Below are positions 35,757 through 44,556 of a stretch of 64,000 nt of DNA, piece by piece. Position numbers and translations under genes: made by a program. Numbering within the stretch: the first letter of the stretch is position 1; each line of letters starts with the position of its first letter. The DNA is from Ruminococcaceae bacterium UBA7217. Its GTDB lineage: Bacteria > Bacillota > Clostridia > Oscillospirales > Acutalibacteraceae. Location: positions 1-64,000 of the forward strand of contig DKTZ01000043.1 of assembly GCA_002490425.1 (NCBI GenBank), written 5' to 3'. Under the pieces are notes generated by a model. It worked only from the letters and a program-made list of their open reading frames with translations. It was not told where the DNA came from and searched no databases.

Positions 35757-37502
35757 TTACATTGACTCAGGCACTGAAATGTTAAACATTGTAAGCACGT
35801 TTGTAATGGTAGTCATAACGCATTTGCAAAGGTGTAGTCTTGCTTGCATAAGGCTTTCGTCCTCGACTGCAACACGGCAGGCATTGTAAAACTTATGGAA
35901 AAGCGTAGCCAAATCAACGCAGTAGCGTGTGATTTTTGCGGGATCGTAGTTCTTTGCAGCGTTTTGAATTTCGCCCGTAAACGCGGCAAGGTGGCGGATA
36001 AGCTCAATTTCCTCGGGAGCATTAAGGCGCATAAGCTCTGCTTTTTCACATTCACGGATTTTTATGCCGTCGCTCTCAATTTTCCTGATAATGCTGTGTA
36101 TTCTTGCATTGGCGTACTGACAGTAATAAACAGGGTTCTGCGAGGATTGCTCAACGGCTAAATCAAGGTCAAAATCCATAGCTGAGCCCGGCTCACGCAT
36201 ATTAAATAAAAACCGTACTGCATCAACGGGGATTTCGTCCAAAAGGTCGGTAAGAGTAATTGCCTTACCTGTACGCTTGGACATTTTAACGGGTTTTCCG
36301 TCCTTAACAAGGTTTACAAGCTGCATTAAAATGACGTCAAGCCTTGATTCGTCCAAATCGAGCGCACGCAAAACGCCCTTCATTCTTGCAACGTGACCGT
36401 GGTGGTCTGCACCCCAAACGTCAATCGCCTTGTCAAAGCCCCTTGTAACAAGCTTGTTGCGGTGATAGGCAATATCTGCCGCAAAATATGTGGGATTACC
36501 GTTTTGGCGGATAAGAACATCGTCTTTAAGCTCAAGAGCGTCAATTTGCTCCTGCGTTTTGCCCAGTTCCTTTAACATTTCGGTCTGCACTTCGATGTTT
36601 TTATACCAAAGAGCGCCGTCCTTTTCATAGGTAAGCCCCTTTTTCGTCAGATAGTCAATGCAGTCTTTAACATCACCGCTGTTGTGAAGAGTGCTTTCAA
36701 GAAACCATGTGTCGTAATTTATGCGGTATTTCTCCATATTTTCGTGCATCTTCTGAATGTTAAGCGGAAGTGCAAAATCGACGAGAGCTTTTCTTCTTTC
36801 CTTGGTCGGTTTGTTAATATATTCATCGCCGAATTTTTCACGGAACTGTGCCGCACGCTCGGTTATATCCGCCCCGTGGTAGCTGTCCTCGGGGAGCGCA
36901 ACGGCATCCTCGCCCAAAATTAACTGCTGATAGCGAATGTCAAGTGAAAGTCCGAACTTTTCAATCTGATTTCCTGCGTCGTTAACGTAAAATTCACGCT
37001 CTACCTCATAGCCTGCGAAATCTAATACTGCGGCAAGGCAGTCGCCGAGCGCACCGCCCCTCGCATTACCCATGTGCATAGGCCCTGTCGGGTTGGCAGA
37101 TACAAATTCTACATTATATTTTTTGCCTTTGCCGAAGTCGCTTTTGCCGTAATTTTCGCCGAGATTGTGAATGTCAATTAAAACATCAGCATAAAACTCC
37201 GCCGATAAAAAGAAATTAAGAAATCCTGCGCCCGCAACCTCGCATTTTGTAAAATATGAGCCGTCAAGAGAAATGTTTTTTACTATCTCCTCAGCAATCT
37301 GCTTAGGTGCTCTGTGAAATGCTTTTGCGCAAACGAATGCAGCATTTGACGAATAGTCGCCGTTGTCACGATTTGCGGGGATTTCAATATTAAACTGCGG
37401 AATTTCTGCCTCGGGCAAAGAGCCGTTCTCGATGGATTTTTCAATTGCATTTACGATTAAGCTATATAAAGCGTCTGTTGCATTTTTTACAATTTTTGAC
37501 AT
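35757..37502 (-). CDS. argS: Arginine--tRNA ligase
   Basis: ArgS charges tRNA-Arg. The 581-residue protein has the N-terminal additive domain, the HIGH variant SANPTGPMHMGNARGG, YFAADIAYHRNKL, VWGADHHGHVARM, the KMSKRTG loop and a C-terminal DALR anticodon-binding domain (PVYYCQYANARIHSI onward). AAGGAG precedes the ATG. It is the last gene of ddl-DUF1934-argS; the DUF1934-argS pair matches ywiB-argS in Bacillus subtilis. Confidence 0.98.
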   Translation of the reverse strand: MSKIVKNATDALYSLIVNAIEKSIENGSLPEAEIPQFNIEIPANRDNGDYSSNAAFVCAKAFHRAPKQIAEEIVKNISLDGSYFTKCEVAGAGFLNFFLSAEFYADVLIDIHNLGENYGKSDFGKGKKYNVEFVSANPTGPMHMGNARGGALGDCLAAVLDFAGYEVEREFYVNDAGNQIEKFGLSLDIRYQQLILGEDAVALPEDSYHGADITERAAQFREKFGDEYINKPTKERRKALVDFALPLNIQKMHENMEKYRINYDTWFLESTLHNSGDVKDCIDYLTKKGLTYEKDGALWYKNIEVQTEMLKELGKTQEQIDALELKDDVLIRQNGNPTYFAADIAYHRNKLVTRGFDKAIDVWGADHHGHVARMKGVLRALDLDESRLDVILMQLVNLVKDGKPVKMSKRTGKAITLTDLLDEIPVDAVRFLFNMREPGSAMDFDLDLAVEQSSQNPVYYCQYANARIHSIIRKIESDGIKIRECEKAELMRLNAPEEIELIRHLAAFTGEIQNAAKNYDPAKITRYCVDLATLFHKFYNACRVAVEDESLMQARLHLCKCVMTTITNVLTMFNISVPESM

Positions 37503-37517
37503 CTGAATTTCTCCTTT

Positions 37518-37943
37518 TTACTGCTCCTCTATTTTTACCGTAACATTATTTACCGAATAGAATTTACCCGAAAACAAAAGGTCGTATGAAAGCTTTAAAA
37601 TTCCCGTTTTTCCGTCATAGTCAAAGGATACAAAATTGCCCTTTGTGCTCAAATCCATTACACCGTACGGGGTTAAATAATTGGCAGGGATTACCTTTCC
37701 GTTTCGGATAAACAGCCTGCTTTTGTAGCCTGCGCCCTCACGGTCAATTTCGGCTCTGCCGTCCGTGTGCACGGTAACGGTGACTTTTTCCGTCATATCG
37801 CCGTCTTTGCGTGAATATGAAATGTGCGTTTTTGTTTCCTCGAAATCCATTTCGCCGAAAACGGGAAAACTCTCTGTTTCCTTGCCGTCCTCGCCGTCAC
37901 GCTCAAAGGTTAAATGCAGTTTTATCTGTTTTTTATCGCTCAT
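37518..37943 (-). CDS. DUF1934 (YwiB-like) calycin-fold protein
   Basis: The 141-residue protein begins KKQIKLHLTFERDGEDGKE and is predicted to be mostly beta strands, as in the YwiB/DUF1934 family, a small calycin-like barrel of unknown role. Its start overlaps the end of ddl by 4 bases and it lies 15 bp before argS. Position next to argS is a conserved feature of the family. Confidence 0.85.
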   Translation of the reverse strand: MSDKKQIKLHLTFERDGEDGKETESFPVFGEMDFEETKTHISYSRKDGDMTEKVTVTVHTDGRAEIDREGAGYKSRLFIRNGKVIPANYLTPYGVMDLSTKGNFVSFDYDGKTGILKLSYDLLFSGKFYSVNNVTVKIEEQ

Positions 37944-39016
37944 TTTTCTTCTTCCTGTCTTTCTATTGCCAGTGTCAGCAGTCTGTCAATAAGGTCAGGG
38001 TAAGATATTCCTGCTTCTTTCATTAACATCGGGTACATACTTATGCTTGTAAAGCCCGGGATTGTGTTCGGCTCGTTTAAAAGCACTGAGCCGTCGCTCT
38101 CACGCACAAAAAAGTCGATTCTTGTAAGTCCTGAACAGCCGAAAGCCTTATATGCTTTTTTCGCAATTTTCTTAATTTCTTCCTGTTTTTCCTTTGAAAT
38201 TCTTGCGGGAATGTGAAGAGCCGTACTGCCGTCAATGTATTTAGCCTCAAAATCGTAAAACTCATTGCAGGGTACAATTTCGCCGACTTCTCCTACAATA
38301 AGCTCATTATTGCCGAGTACGGCACTTTCAACTTCCGCACCTACAATGCCCTCTTCGACAACAACTCGTGAGTCAAAGAAAAGGGCATATTTCAAATCCT
38401 CATAAAGACTTTCTTCATCAGCGGACTTTCTGACTCCTACGGAAGAACCTGCATTTGCAGGCTTAACAAAGCACGGAAATCCAAGATATTCGGCACATTT
38501 TTTGGCAAATTCTCTGCCGTTTTTCTCAAAATCGTATCTCGTAGTGTAAAGCCATTTTGCCTGTGCTATTCCGTTGATATCACAAATGCTGTTTGTTATC
38601 GCTTTGTCCATACAAACAGCGGACGCAGTTGTACCGCATCCTACAAACGGAATACCCGCAACGGTTAAAAGGCCTTGCATTGTGCCGTCCTCGCCGTTCT
38701 TGCCGTGCATTACGGGGAAGCAGACATCTATGTAAATCGTTTCAGTTTTGTCACCGTCAAAAACAATTACGCCGTGGTCATCACGGGAGGATGAAATCAC
38801 AGCCTTTTTAAGTTCATTTTCATTTGACAGCCAACCGTTGTTTTCTATCTTTTCAAAGTCCCCCGTATAAAGGTAAGATTTACCGTCCTTTGTAATTCCA
38901 AGCATATACACATTATATTTGTCCCTTGGAATATTTGCGAGAACCGATGTTGCCGAAATGCAGGAAATGTCGTGCTCGCTTGAAACTCCGCCGAAAATAA
39001 TAAGTGCGTTTTTCAT
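37940..39016 (-). CDS. ddl: D-alanine--D-alanine ligase
   Basis: Ddl joins two D-Ala for the peptidoglycan stem peptide. The 358-residue ATP-grasp protein has FGGVSSEHDISCISA at the N-terminus, FPVMHGKNGEDGTMQG, FVKPANAGSSVGV and RIDFFVRESDGSVLLNEPNTIPGFTSISMYP (given in two parts: RIDFFVRE and LNEPNTIPGFTSISMYP). Family members end the dipeptide with D-Ala; a D-lactate version cannot be excluded by eye, but the EPNTIPGFT loop is normal. GGAGTG precedes the ATG. Confidence 0.95.
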   Translation of the reverse strand: MKNALIIFGGVSSEHDISCISATSVLANIPRDKYNVYMLGITKDGKSYLYTGDFEKIENNGWLSNENELKKAVISSSRDDHGVIVFDGDKTETIYIDVCFPVMHGKNGEDGTMQGLLTVAGIPFVGCGTTASAVCMDKAITNSICDINGIAQAKWLYTTRYDFEKNGREFAKKCAEYLGFPCFVKPANAGSSVGVRKSADEESLYEDLKYALFFDSRVVVEEGIVGAEVESAVLGNNELIVGEVGEIVPCNEFYDFEAKYIDGSTALHIPARISKEKQEEIKKIAKKAYKAFGCSGLTRIDFFVRESDGSVLLNEPNTIPGFTSISMYPMLMKEAGISYPDLIDRLLTLAIERQEEEK

Positions 39017-39070
39017 TTTAATTCACTCCGTAAACAGCCGTAAATAACGGTAAAATAATCGTACTTTGTT

Positions 39071-39099
39071 ATTCTACCATAAAATATATGCATATTCAA
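39071..39099 (-). promoter_or_regulatory. SigA-type promoter of ddl-DUF1934-argS
   Basis: On the minus strand TTGAAT (39094-39099), a 17-bp spacer and TAGAAT (39071-39076) lie about 55 bp before the ddl ATG. Confidence 0.72.
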
Positions 39100-39121
39100 C
39101 TTGCAAAAAGAAAAAAATTTA

Positions 39122-39150
39122 ATGACAAACGCTAAATAATATGTTATACT
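39122..39150 (+). promoter_or_regulatory. SigA-type extended -10 promoter
   Basis: ATGACA (39122-39127), 17 bp and TATACT (39145-39150) with a TGT extension precede the gene at 39188. It is back to back with the ddl promoter. Confidence 0.7.
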
Positions 39151-39187
39151 TAATTGAATATTGATAAATCATAGTGAGGTATAAAAT

Positions 39188-40042
39188 ATGCTTGACAGAA
39201 ATGAGGCTATGAAAGCCATTCACAAGGGTTGTGCGGATAAGTTTCAATCACTCGGCTTTGCTTTTGATAAAATAAACGAGGACGAAAGCGGCGTTTATGC
39301 CGATTTTACAAAAGACGGCTTTACGGTAAGGCTTTTAAGCCATGATAATCTTTTAGATATTCTTGAGAAAAATGCCGACGGTGAATTTTCAAAAGCTTCG
39401 GTAAATCTTCTTGATTTGGACGACTGCGATGAAAAATCACTTAAATCGCTTTGCAATGAAATAAATGACACTGTAACGGAAAGCTACGGGGTAAAGGCGG
39501 TTAATAAACAGTCGAAAAAAGCGCCCGCAACCGTTTCAAGAGCGGCTGTAAGAGCCGGTATGTCTTACGACCCGAATACTCTTGCAAACAAGATTTTGCT
39601 TGTGTACCCCGAGCTTAAAGACGCTTATAAGGAAAACATTGAAAAATACGGGCAATTTTTATGCGATGACTTTTTCGTAAATCACGGAAATAAATATATT
39701 TTGTCGACAGTTAAAAGCGGTGACGCACAGATGCGCAAAAAGCTTTTCAAGATTTTTACCGATATGTATCTTGACGGCACAAGCGAAACTCAGAATTTAA
39801 TTTGCGTTACAATTTTGGGCGAAATTGACAATGACCCCGATATGATGGAAGTTTGCGAAAAGTATATTACAGATAAGGATTTTTACGATACGCTCAAAGC
39901 TGTAAACGAGCTTTTAGCATCAAATAAGGGCAAAAGGCTTAAGGAAAAGCTTAAAAACCCGCCGAAATACAAGCCTGAAAAGAAAAAAGGCGGCTTAATG
40001 GGAAGTATGCTTGATGCGAGTGCAATGCAGCAACAGCAATAA
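39188..40042 (+). CDS. Conserved-looking protein of unknown function
   Basis: This 284-residue protein has no recognised family. The first 110 residues read as a small alpha/beta domain (KFQSLGFAFDKINEDESGVYADF), a linker rich in K, A and P follows, then a helical domain (about 135-260) with YPELKDAYKENIEKYG and FFVNHGNKYILSTVKSG, and a Q-rich tail. No signal peptide or membrane segment is visible, so it is probably cytoplasmic. It is a single-gene unit with its own promoter and terminator. The SD is GTGAGG. Confidence 0.8.
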   Translation: MLDRNEAMKAIHKGCADKFQSLGFAFDKINEDESGVYADFTKDGFTVRLLSHDNLLDILEKNADGEFSKASVNLLDLDDCDEKSLKSLCNEINDTVTESYGVKAVNKQSKKAPATVSRAAVRAGMSYDPNTLANKILLVYPELKDAYKENIEKYGQFLCDDFFVNHGNKYILSTVKSGDAQMRKKLFKIFTDMYLDGTSETQNLICVTILGEIDNDPDMMEVCEKYITDKDFYDTLKAVNELLASNKGKRLKEKLKNPPKYKPEKKKGGLMGSMLDASAMQQQQ

Positions 40043-40051
40043 ACTTAATAC

Positions 40052-40082
40052 ACGGGCGGTTTTCCGTCCGTTTTTTCTTTTT
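40052..40082 (+). terminator. Terminator of the gene at 39188
   Basis: ACGGGCGG-TTTT-CCGTCCGT (one G-U pair) is followed directly by a run of T interrupted by one C. Confidence 0.85.
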
Positions 40083-40109
40083 ACTCCTAAAAGTATAAAA
40101 CTAAATTTA

Positions 40110-40138
40110 TTGACTATAAATTTATTGTTTGATACAAT
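40110..40138 (+). promoter_or_regulatory. SigA-type promoter of the GH13 gene
   Basis: TTGACT (40110-40115), a 17-bp spacer and TACAAT (40133-40138) lie 34 bp before the ATG. Confidence 0.78.
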
Positions 40139-40171
40139 TAAAGAGTTAAATTTTTCGAGGTGAACAGAAAA

Positions 40172-42034
40172 ATGAATTTTATTCCGTTTAATTCACGAAG
40201 CACATATTTTAAAAGCAAATTCGGAAGTGTTACCGAGGGTGAGAACGTAACATTCCGCATTGCGGTGCCGTGCAGCTTTAACATCGGCGGTGCTTTTTTT
40301 ATGATTAAAAAAGACGGAGAAGAATATCAGGAATATAAAATGAATTACGAGAGCAGAACGGGTGAGGACTCCGAAAGTTATTCAGTAACCGTAAAGCTCG
40401 GAGATTGGGGCCTGTACTTTTACCGTTTTGATTTTCTCGGCGCATTTGGCAGGAGCAGTATCCTGAACAGCGGCGACGGCGTGGGAGCATTCTCAGACGG
40501 AACGGAAAATTTTGTCGATTGGCAGCTTACCGTAGCCAAAAAATTTGACACGCCCGAGTGGCTGAAAGGCGGCATAATCTATCAGATTTTTCCCGACAGA
40601 TTTATGAATTCGGGGAAAGAGAAAAAAGGTGTTCCGTCAGACAGAATTGTCCGCTCCGACTGGGGCGGTGAGCCGTATTTCCGTCCAGACAAAAACGGAG
40701 AAGTTCTGAATAACGATTATTTCGGCGGCGATCTTGAGGGTATTCGCCAAAAGCTTTCTTATCTTAAAGACTTGGGCGTTACCTGCATTTATCTGAATCC
40801 TATATTTGAGGCTCATTCAAACCATCGCTACAACACGGCAGATTACAGTAAAATAGACCCTCTTTTAGGTGATGAAAACGATTTTAGAAGGCTTTGCGAA
40901 AGTGCAGATAAGCTCGGTATTAAAATTATTCTTGACGGCGTATTCTCACACACAGGTGACGACAGTGTTTATTTTAACAAAAAAGGCAGATATAACAGTG
41001 TCGGTGCCTATCAGTCCGAAAACAGCGATTATGCGAAATGGTATAAATTTCAGAATTTTCCCGATAAATATGACAGCTGGTGGGGCTTCAAAACTCTCCC
41101 CGAGGTTAAGGAGGAGGATGAGTCTTACAGAGAATTTATCTGCGGAGAAAACGGCATAGCCGCAAAGTGGCTTAAACTCGGAGCGAGCGGATTCCGACTT
41201 GACGTTGCAGATGAGCTACCCGACGTTTTTCTTGACGACCTGAAAAAAGCAGTTAAGCGTGCAAAGTCTGATGCTCTTTTACTTGGCGAGGTTTGGGAGG
41301 ATGCAACTAATAAATTCAGCTACGGTGTGCGTCGCCGCTACCTGTTAGGCGACCAGCTTGACTCGGTTATGAACTATCCCTTTGCTGAGGCTATTCTCGA
41401 CTTTTGCCGCACGGGCAATGCGGAGCAGTTTATGTCAGGTGTTATGAATATTGTTGAAAATTACCCCAAGCAGTGCCTTGATGTTATGATGAACCATATA
41501 GGCACTCACGACACAGTGCGTGCAATTACACGTCTTGCAGGCGAAAGCTCTGATTACCGTGACCGTGAATGGCAGTCATCACATAAGCTCAGCTTTTTTG
41601 AATACAGTCAGGGCATTGAGCGGTTAAAGCTGGCGGCGGCTTTACAGTACACACTTCCGGGTGTTCCCTCAGTTTATTACGGTGACGAAGCAGGTCTCCA
41701 GGGTTACCGTGATCCGTTTAACAGGGGCTGTTACCCGTGGGGCAATGAAAACCGTGAGCTTATTGATTTTTACAAGACTATCGGTAAAATCCGAACGGAA
41801 AACAAAGTTTTCAAAGAGGGACGGTTTATACCTGTTTCGGCATACCTTGGCTGTGTGGCATATATCCGTGAGGATAAAAACGGCAGTGTTATGGTAATTG
41901 CGAACAGAAATGTTCATGAAATATACTACAATCTGCCTGAAAGCTTTAAAAAATCGACTGCACTTTACGGTGAAAATCCTAAGGATGGGAGTGTTTGCGT
42001 ACCTGCCTGTTCTTTTGCCGTTCTTTCAAAATAA
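40172..42034 (+). CDS. GH13 alpha-glucan hydrolase (neopullulanase/cyclomaltodextrinase type)
   Basis: The 620-residue protein has an N-terminal beta domain (about 1-125) as in CBM34-type enzymes and a GH13 barrel: IYQIFPDRFMN, CIYLNPIFEAHSNHRYNTADY, KIILDGVFSHTG, GFRLDVADEL (nucleophile Asp), LLGEVWED (acid/base Glu) and NHIGTHDT. There is no signal peptide, so it acts inside the cell on imported maltodextrins or cyclodextrins. I use ATG 40172, 9 nt after GAGGTG; an in-frame GTG at 40160 overlaps the SD. Confidence 0.93.
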   Translation: MNFIPFNSRSTYFKSKFGSVTEGENVTFRIAVPCSFNIGGAFFMIKKDGEEYQEYKMNYESRTGEDSESYSVTVKLGDWGLYFYRFDFLGAFGRSSILNSGDGVGAFSDGTENFVDWQLTVAKKFDTPEWLKGGIIYQIFPDRFMNSGKEKKGVPSDRIVRSDWGGEPYFRPDKNGEVLNNDYFGGDLEGIRQKLSYLKDLGVTCIYLNPIFEAHSNHRYNTADYSKIDPLLGDENDFRRLCESADKLGIKIILDGVFSHTGDDSVYFNKKGRYNSVGAYQSENSDYAKWYKFQNFPDKYDSWWGFKTLPEVKEEDESYREFICGENGIAAKWLKLGASGFRLDVADELPDVFLDDLKKAVKRAKSDALLLGEVWEDATNKFSYGVRRRYLLGDQLDSVMNYPFAEAILDFCRTGNAEQFMSGVMNIVENYPKQCLDVMMNHIGTHDTVRAITRLAGESSDYRDREWQSSHKLSFFEYSQGIERLKLAAALQYTLPGVPSVYYGDEAGLQGYRDPFNRGCYPWGNENRELIDFYKTIGKIRTENKVFKEGRFIPVSAYLGCVAYIREDKNGSVMVIANRNVHEIYYNLPESFKKSTALYGENPKDGSVCVPACSFAVLSK

Positions 42035-42037
42035 ATG

Positions 42038-42066
42038 TTGATAAATTTATCACGGTATGGTATATT
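42038..42066 (+). promoter_or_regulatory. Promoter with a palindrome over the -35 box
   Basis: TTGATA (42038-42043), a 17-bp spacer and TATATT (42061-42066) precede the lipoprotein gene. A perfect 14-bp palindrome, TGATAAATTTATCA (42039-42052), covers the -35 box and could be a repressor site. Confidence 0.65.
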
Positions 42067-42102
42067 TATATTGTATATTATTCTGTCTCGGAGGGACTCA
42101 TT

Positions 42103-43830
42103 ATGAAAAGCAGAAAAATGCTGTTTGCAATAGTTGCAATTTTTATTATGATTACGGTACTCTTTGCGGCATGCAAAAAGAAAAATGTCGAAGGTGCGGC
42201 TTATGTTACCGATGAAAACGGAGTTCAGCTGACAGACGTTAACGGTGAGCCTATCACAATTATTCCCGAGACATCGGTGGTTACGATTACTGACGGTAAC
42301 GGCAATGTTGTTACAAATGCAAACGGTGAGCCTGAAACATCTATTTATTACAAGCCTCAGCAGGTTGTTGTTCCCGTTACAAATGAAAATCATGAGGCGG
42401 TTACAGGACCGAACGGTGAAATTTTGACCACAGTTATTTGGTTCCCTGCCGACCCTACTACAACAGCAATTGAAACAGTTACGGTAACTGATTCAAACGG
42501 TAACCCTGTAACAACCCCCGAGGGCAACCCTGTAACAGAAACTACAATAGTTTCCGCCGCAAACAAGAGCTTTTTGAAAACAATAGGCGGAACAACAGGC
42601 TTTGACGAAGCAATAGCGATTGAACCTGCCTTGGACGGAGGTACTTTTGCGATAGTTTCCGGTACATCAAAGGACGGGCTGTTTGCCTCAATTTCAAATA
42701 CAAAGGATAATGCTTTTTCGATTTGCAAGCATGATGCTGAGGGTACGCTCGTATGGTCAAAAGCATTCGGCGGTGCATCAAGTGTTTCCGCACAGGATAT
42801 TTGCACAACGAGTGACGGCGGAATAGTAATTGTCGGTCAGACAAGAGCAAATGATTTTATGAGTGTACACGGCTCGGAATATGACGCATTTATTATGAAA
42901 CTTGACAAAGACGGCAATGAGGTATTCAGAAAGCCTTGGGGCGGTACATCAAATGAAAATTTCTTCGGTGTAGAAGTGGCTCCCGACGGCAGTATTTATG
43001 CCGCAGGTTTTGCATATTCACAGGACGGTGATACAGCGTCCCTTGCTATATCTGCAGGTGATGCACGTGCAGTTATAGTTAAATATGACTCAAACGGAAA
43101 TGTATTAAAAACAGTAGGTGTATGCGGCTTCGGCGATTACTTTACAGATATTGATATCGCAAAGAACGGTGATGTTTTTGCAGTCGCTTCAATCAGTGCA
43201 AGCAGTACGCAGAACTTGTTTGAGAAAAGAGGACGCTCCGATGCAGCCGTTTTCAAATTTGACAAGGATTTAAATGTTAAATTTTCAAAATTGTTCGGCG
43301 GATCCGGAATAGACCGCTTTGAAGCAATAGCTACAACTGATGACGGAGGCTGTGTAATTGCAGGTGCTTCAACCTCAAGCAACGGCGATCTCGGTTCGGA
43401 ATATGTTAAGAACAAGGGCGGAGAAGATGCGGTAATTGCAAAATTCTCAGGCTCAGGCAGTCTTCTGTTCGTGAAATCATTCTACGGTGACAAGAATGAA
43501 TCGTTCAAAGATGTCACAATAACGCCTCAGGGATACATTATTGCTGTGGGCGAATCACAGTCTGCAACGAGAGATTTCATAGCAGTAGGCAAGAACAAAG
43601 GCGGAAAAGATGCATTTGCCGTTAAATACGATGCAAACGGAAATCTTCAAGCTGCGGAAAAAGGCTTCTGCGGGTCAGCGGATGATTCTGCTTTGGCAGT
43701 TTGTGTAATGACAAACGGACAGGTTGTAATGGCAGGCAAGAGTACAAGCACAGATGAAGATTTCAGCGGTAAAAAGCCTGCAAGCGACGGAACAAACAGC
43801 ATTGCAGTTATTAAAACACTTTCATTTTAA
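42103..43830 (+). CDS. Lipoprotein with seven propeller-like repeats and a VT-x-NG linker
   Basis: The 575-residue protein starts with a lipoprotein signal (LFAAC, Cys24). Residues about 30-160 form a Thr-rich linker with repeated VTDENG/VTNANGEP units. The rest contains seven repeats of about 58 residues, each opening with a KxhGG-like strand (FLKTIGG, LVWSKAFGG, EVFRKPWGG, VLKTVGVCG, VKFSKLFGG, LLFVKSFYG, LQAAEKGFCG) and holding a DGG-x-x-x-x-G core, as expected for a seven-bladed beta-propeller. It is probably tethered outside the membrane and binds a ligand; no enzyme motif is seen. ATG 42103 has GGAGGG at the right distance. Confidence 0.85.
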   Translation: MKSRKMLFAIVAIFIMITVLFAACKKKNVEGAAYVTDENGVQLTDVNGEPITIIPETSVVTITDGNGNVVTNANGEPETSIYYKPQQVVVPVTNENHEAVTGPNGEILTTVIWFPADPTTTAIETVTVTDSNGNPVTTPEGNPVTETTIVSAANKSFLKTIGGTTGFDEAIAIEPALDGGTFAIVSGTSKDGLFASISNTKDNAFSICKHDAEGTLVWSKAFGGASSVSAQDICTTSDGGIVIVGQTRANDFMSVHGSEYDAFIMKLDKDGNEVFRKPWGGTSNENFFGVEVAPDGSIYAAGFAYSQDGDTASLAISAGDARAVIVKYDSNGNVLKTVGVCGFGDYFTDIDIAKNGDVFAVASISASSTQNLFEKRGRSDAAVFKFDKDLNVKFSKLFGGSGIDRFEAIATTDDGGCVIAGASTSSNGDLGSEYVKNKGGEDAVIAKFSGSGSLLFVKSFYGDKNESFKDVTITPQGYIIAVGESQSATRDFIAVGKNKGGKDAFAVKYDANGNLQAAEKGFCGSADDSALAVCVMTNGQVVMAGKSTSTDEDFSGKKPASDGTNSIAVIKTLSF

Positions 43831-43851
43831 TATTTTTAGAACGGTAGACTT

Positions 43852-44556
43852 ATGCTGACAGATTACGGAAAATTGCCAAAATCTTATAAAATTTTATGGA
43901 TAGCTCTTCGAACGGTTATTATCGCTTGGGGTATATTCGGGCTTTTTCACGGCTCGGTTGTTGAGTTCCTTGAAGCAATTTTTGCAGTAATATTTACGCA
44001 TCTTTGGGATTTTTTCCAAATTTTCGGTACACGTTCATTCATAATTGAGGTTTCGCCCGATTCGGCAACAGGACTTAATATTTTTATTTTTGTTGCCGTT
44101 TGCATCGGTTCAACCGTCAACAACAGAACGGATTTTGACCATATTGACATTTTGACTCATTTCATTGCGGGCCTTATTTCAGCCTATTTCGGCTATGATC
44201 TTGCCAACATCATATTCCGTAAAAGGGGCTATTTAGGCCCTGCGGTTTCATCGTTCTTCTCGATTTGCTTTGCACAGTTTATTGCTGTCGGCTGGGAGAT
44301 TTACGAGTTTTCTATGGACAGTATTTACGGAATGAATTTACAGCGCCGTGAAACAGGCGTTCTTGACACGATGACAGATTTTTGCATCTGTGCGGCAGGT
44401 TCTGTTATCGGAATGCTTTTGGTTGCATTTTTGCGCAACGGAATTATCGGCAAAAACAGGCAGAAAATCCGTGAAGAAAACCGTAAAAAAGAGGAAATCA
44501 GGCTGTTAAAAGACCGTCTTTACGAAGACTATTTGAAAGGGGCAAAAAATGAGTAA
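43852..44556 (+). CDS. YjdF/DUF2238-like multi-pass membrane protein
   Basis: The 234-residue protein has about six hydrophobic helices and the pattern HIDILTHFIAG ... FIAVGWEIYEFSMD ... VLDTMTDFCICAAGSVIG, in which H, E and D residues sit in membrane helices, as in the YjdF/DUF2238 group. The C-terminus is a charged cytoplasmic coiled coil. The function is unknown. The start has only a weak SD and lies 21 bp after the propeller lipoprotein; its end overlaps the next lipoprotein gene by 8 bases. Confidence 0.72.
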   Translation: MLTDYGKLPKSYKILWIALRTVIIAWGIFGLFHGSVVEFLEAIFAVIFTHLWDFFQIFGTRSFIIEVSPDSATGLNIFIFVAVCIGSTVNNRTDFDHIDILTHFIAGLISAYFGYDLANIIFRKRGYLGPAVSSFFSICFAQFIAVGWEIYEFSMDSIYGMNLQRRETGVLDTMTDFCICAAGSVIGMLLVAFLRNGIIGKNRQKIREENRKKEEIRLLKDRLYEDYLKGAKNE

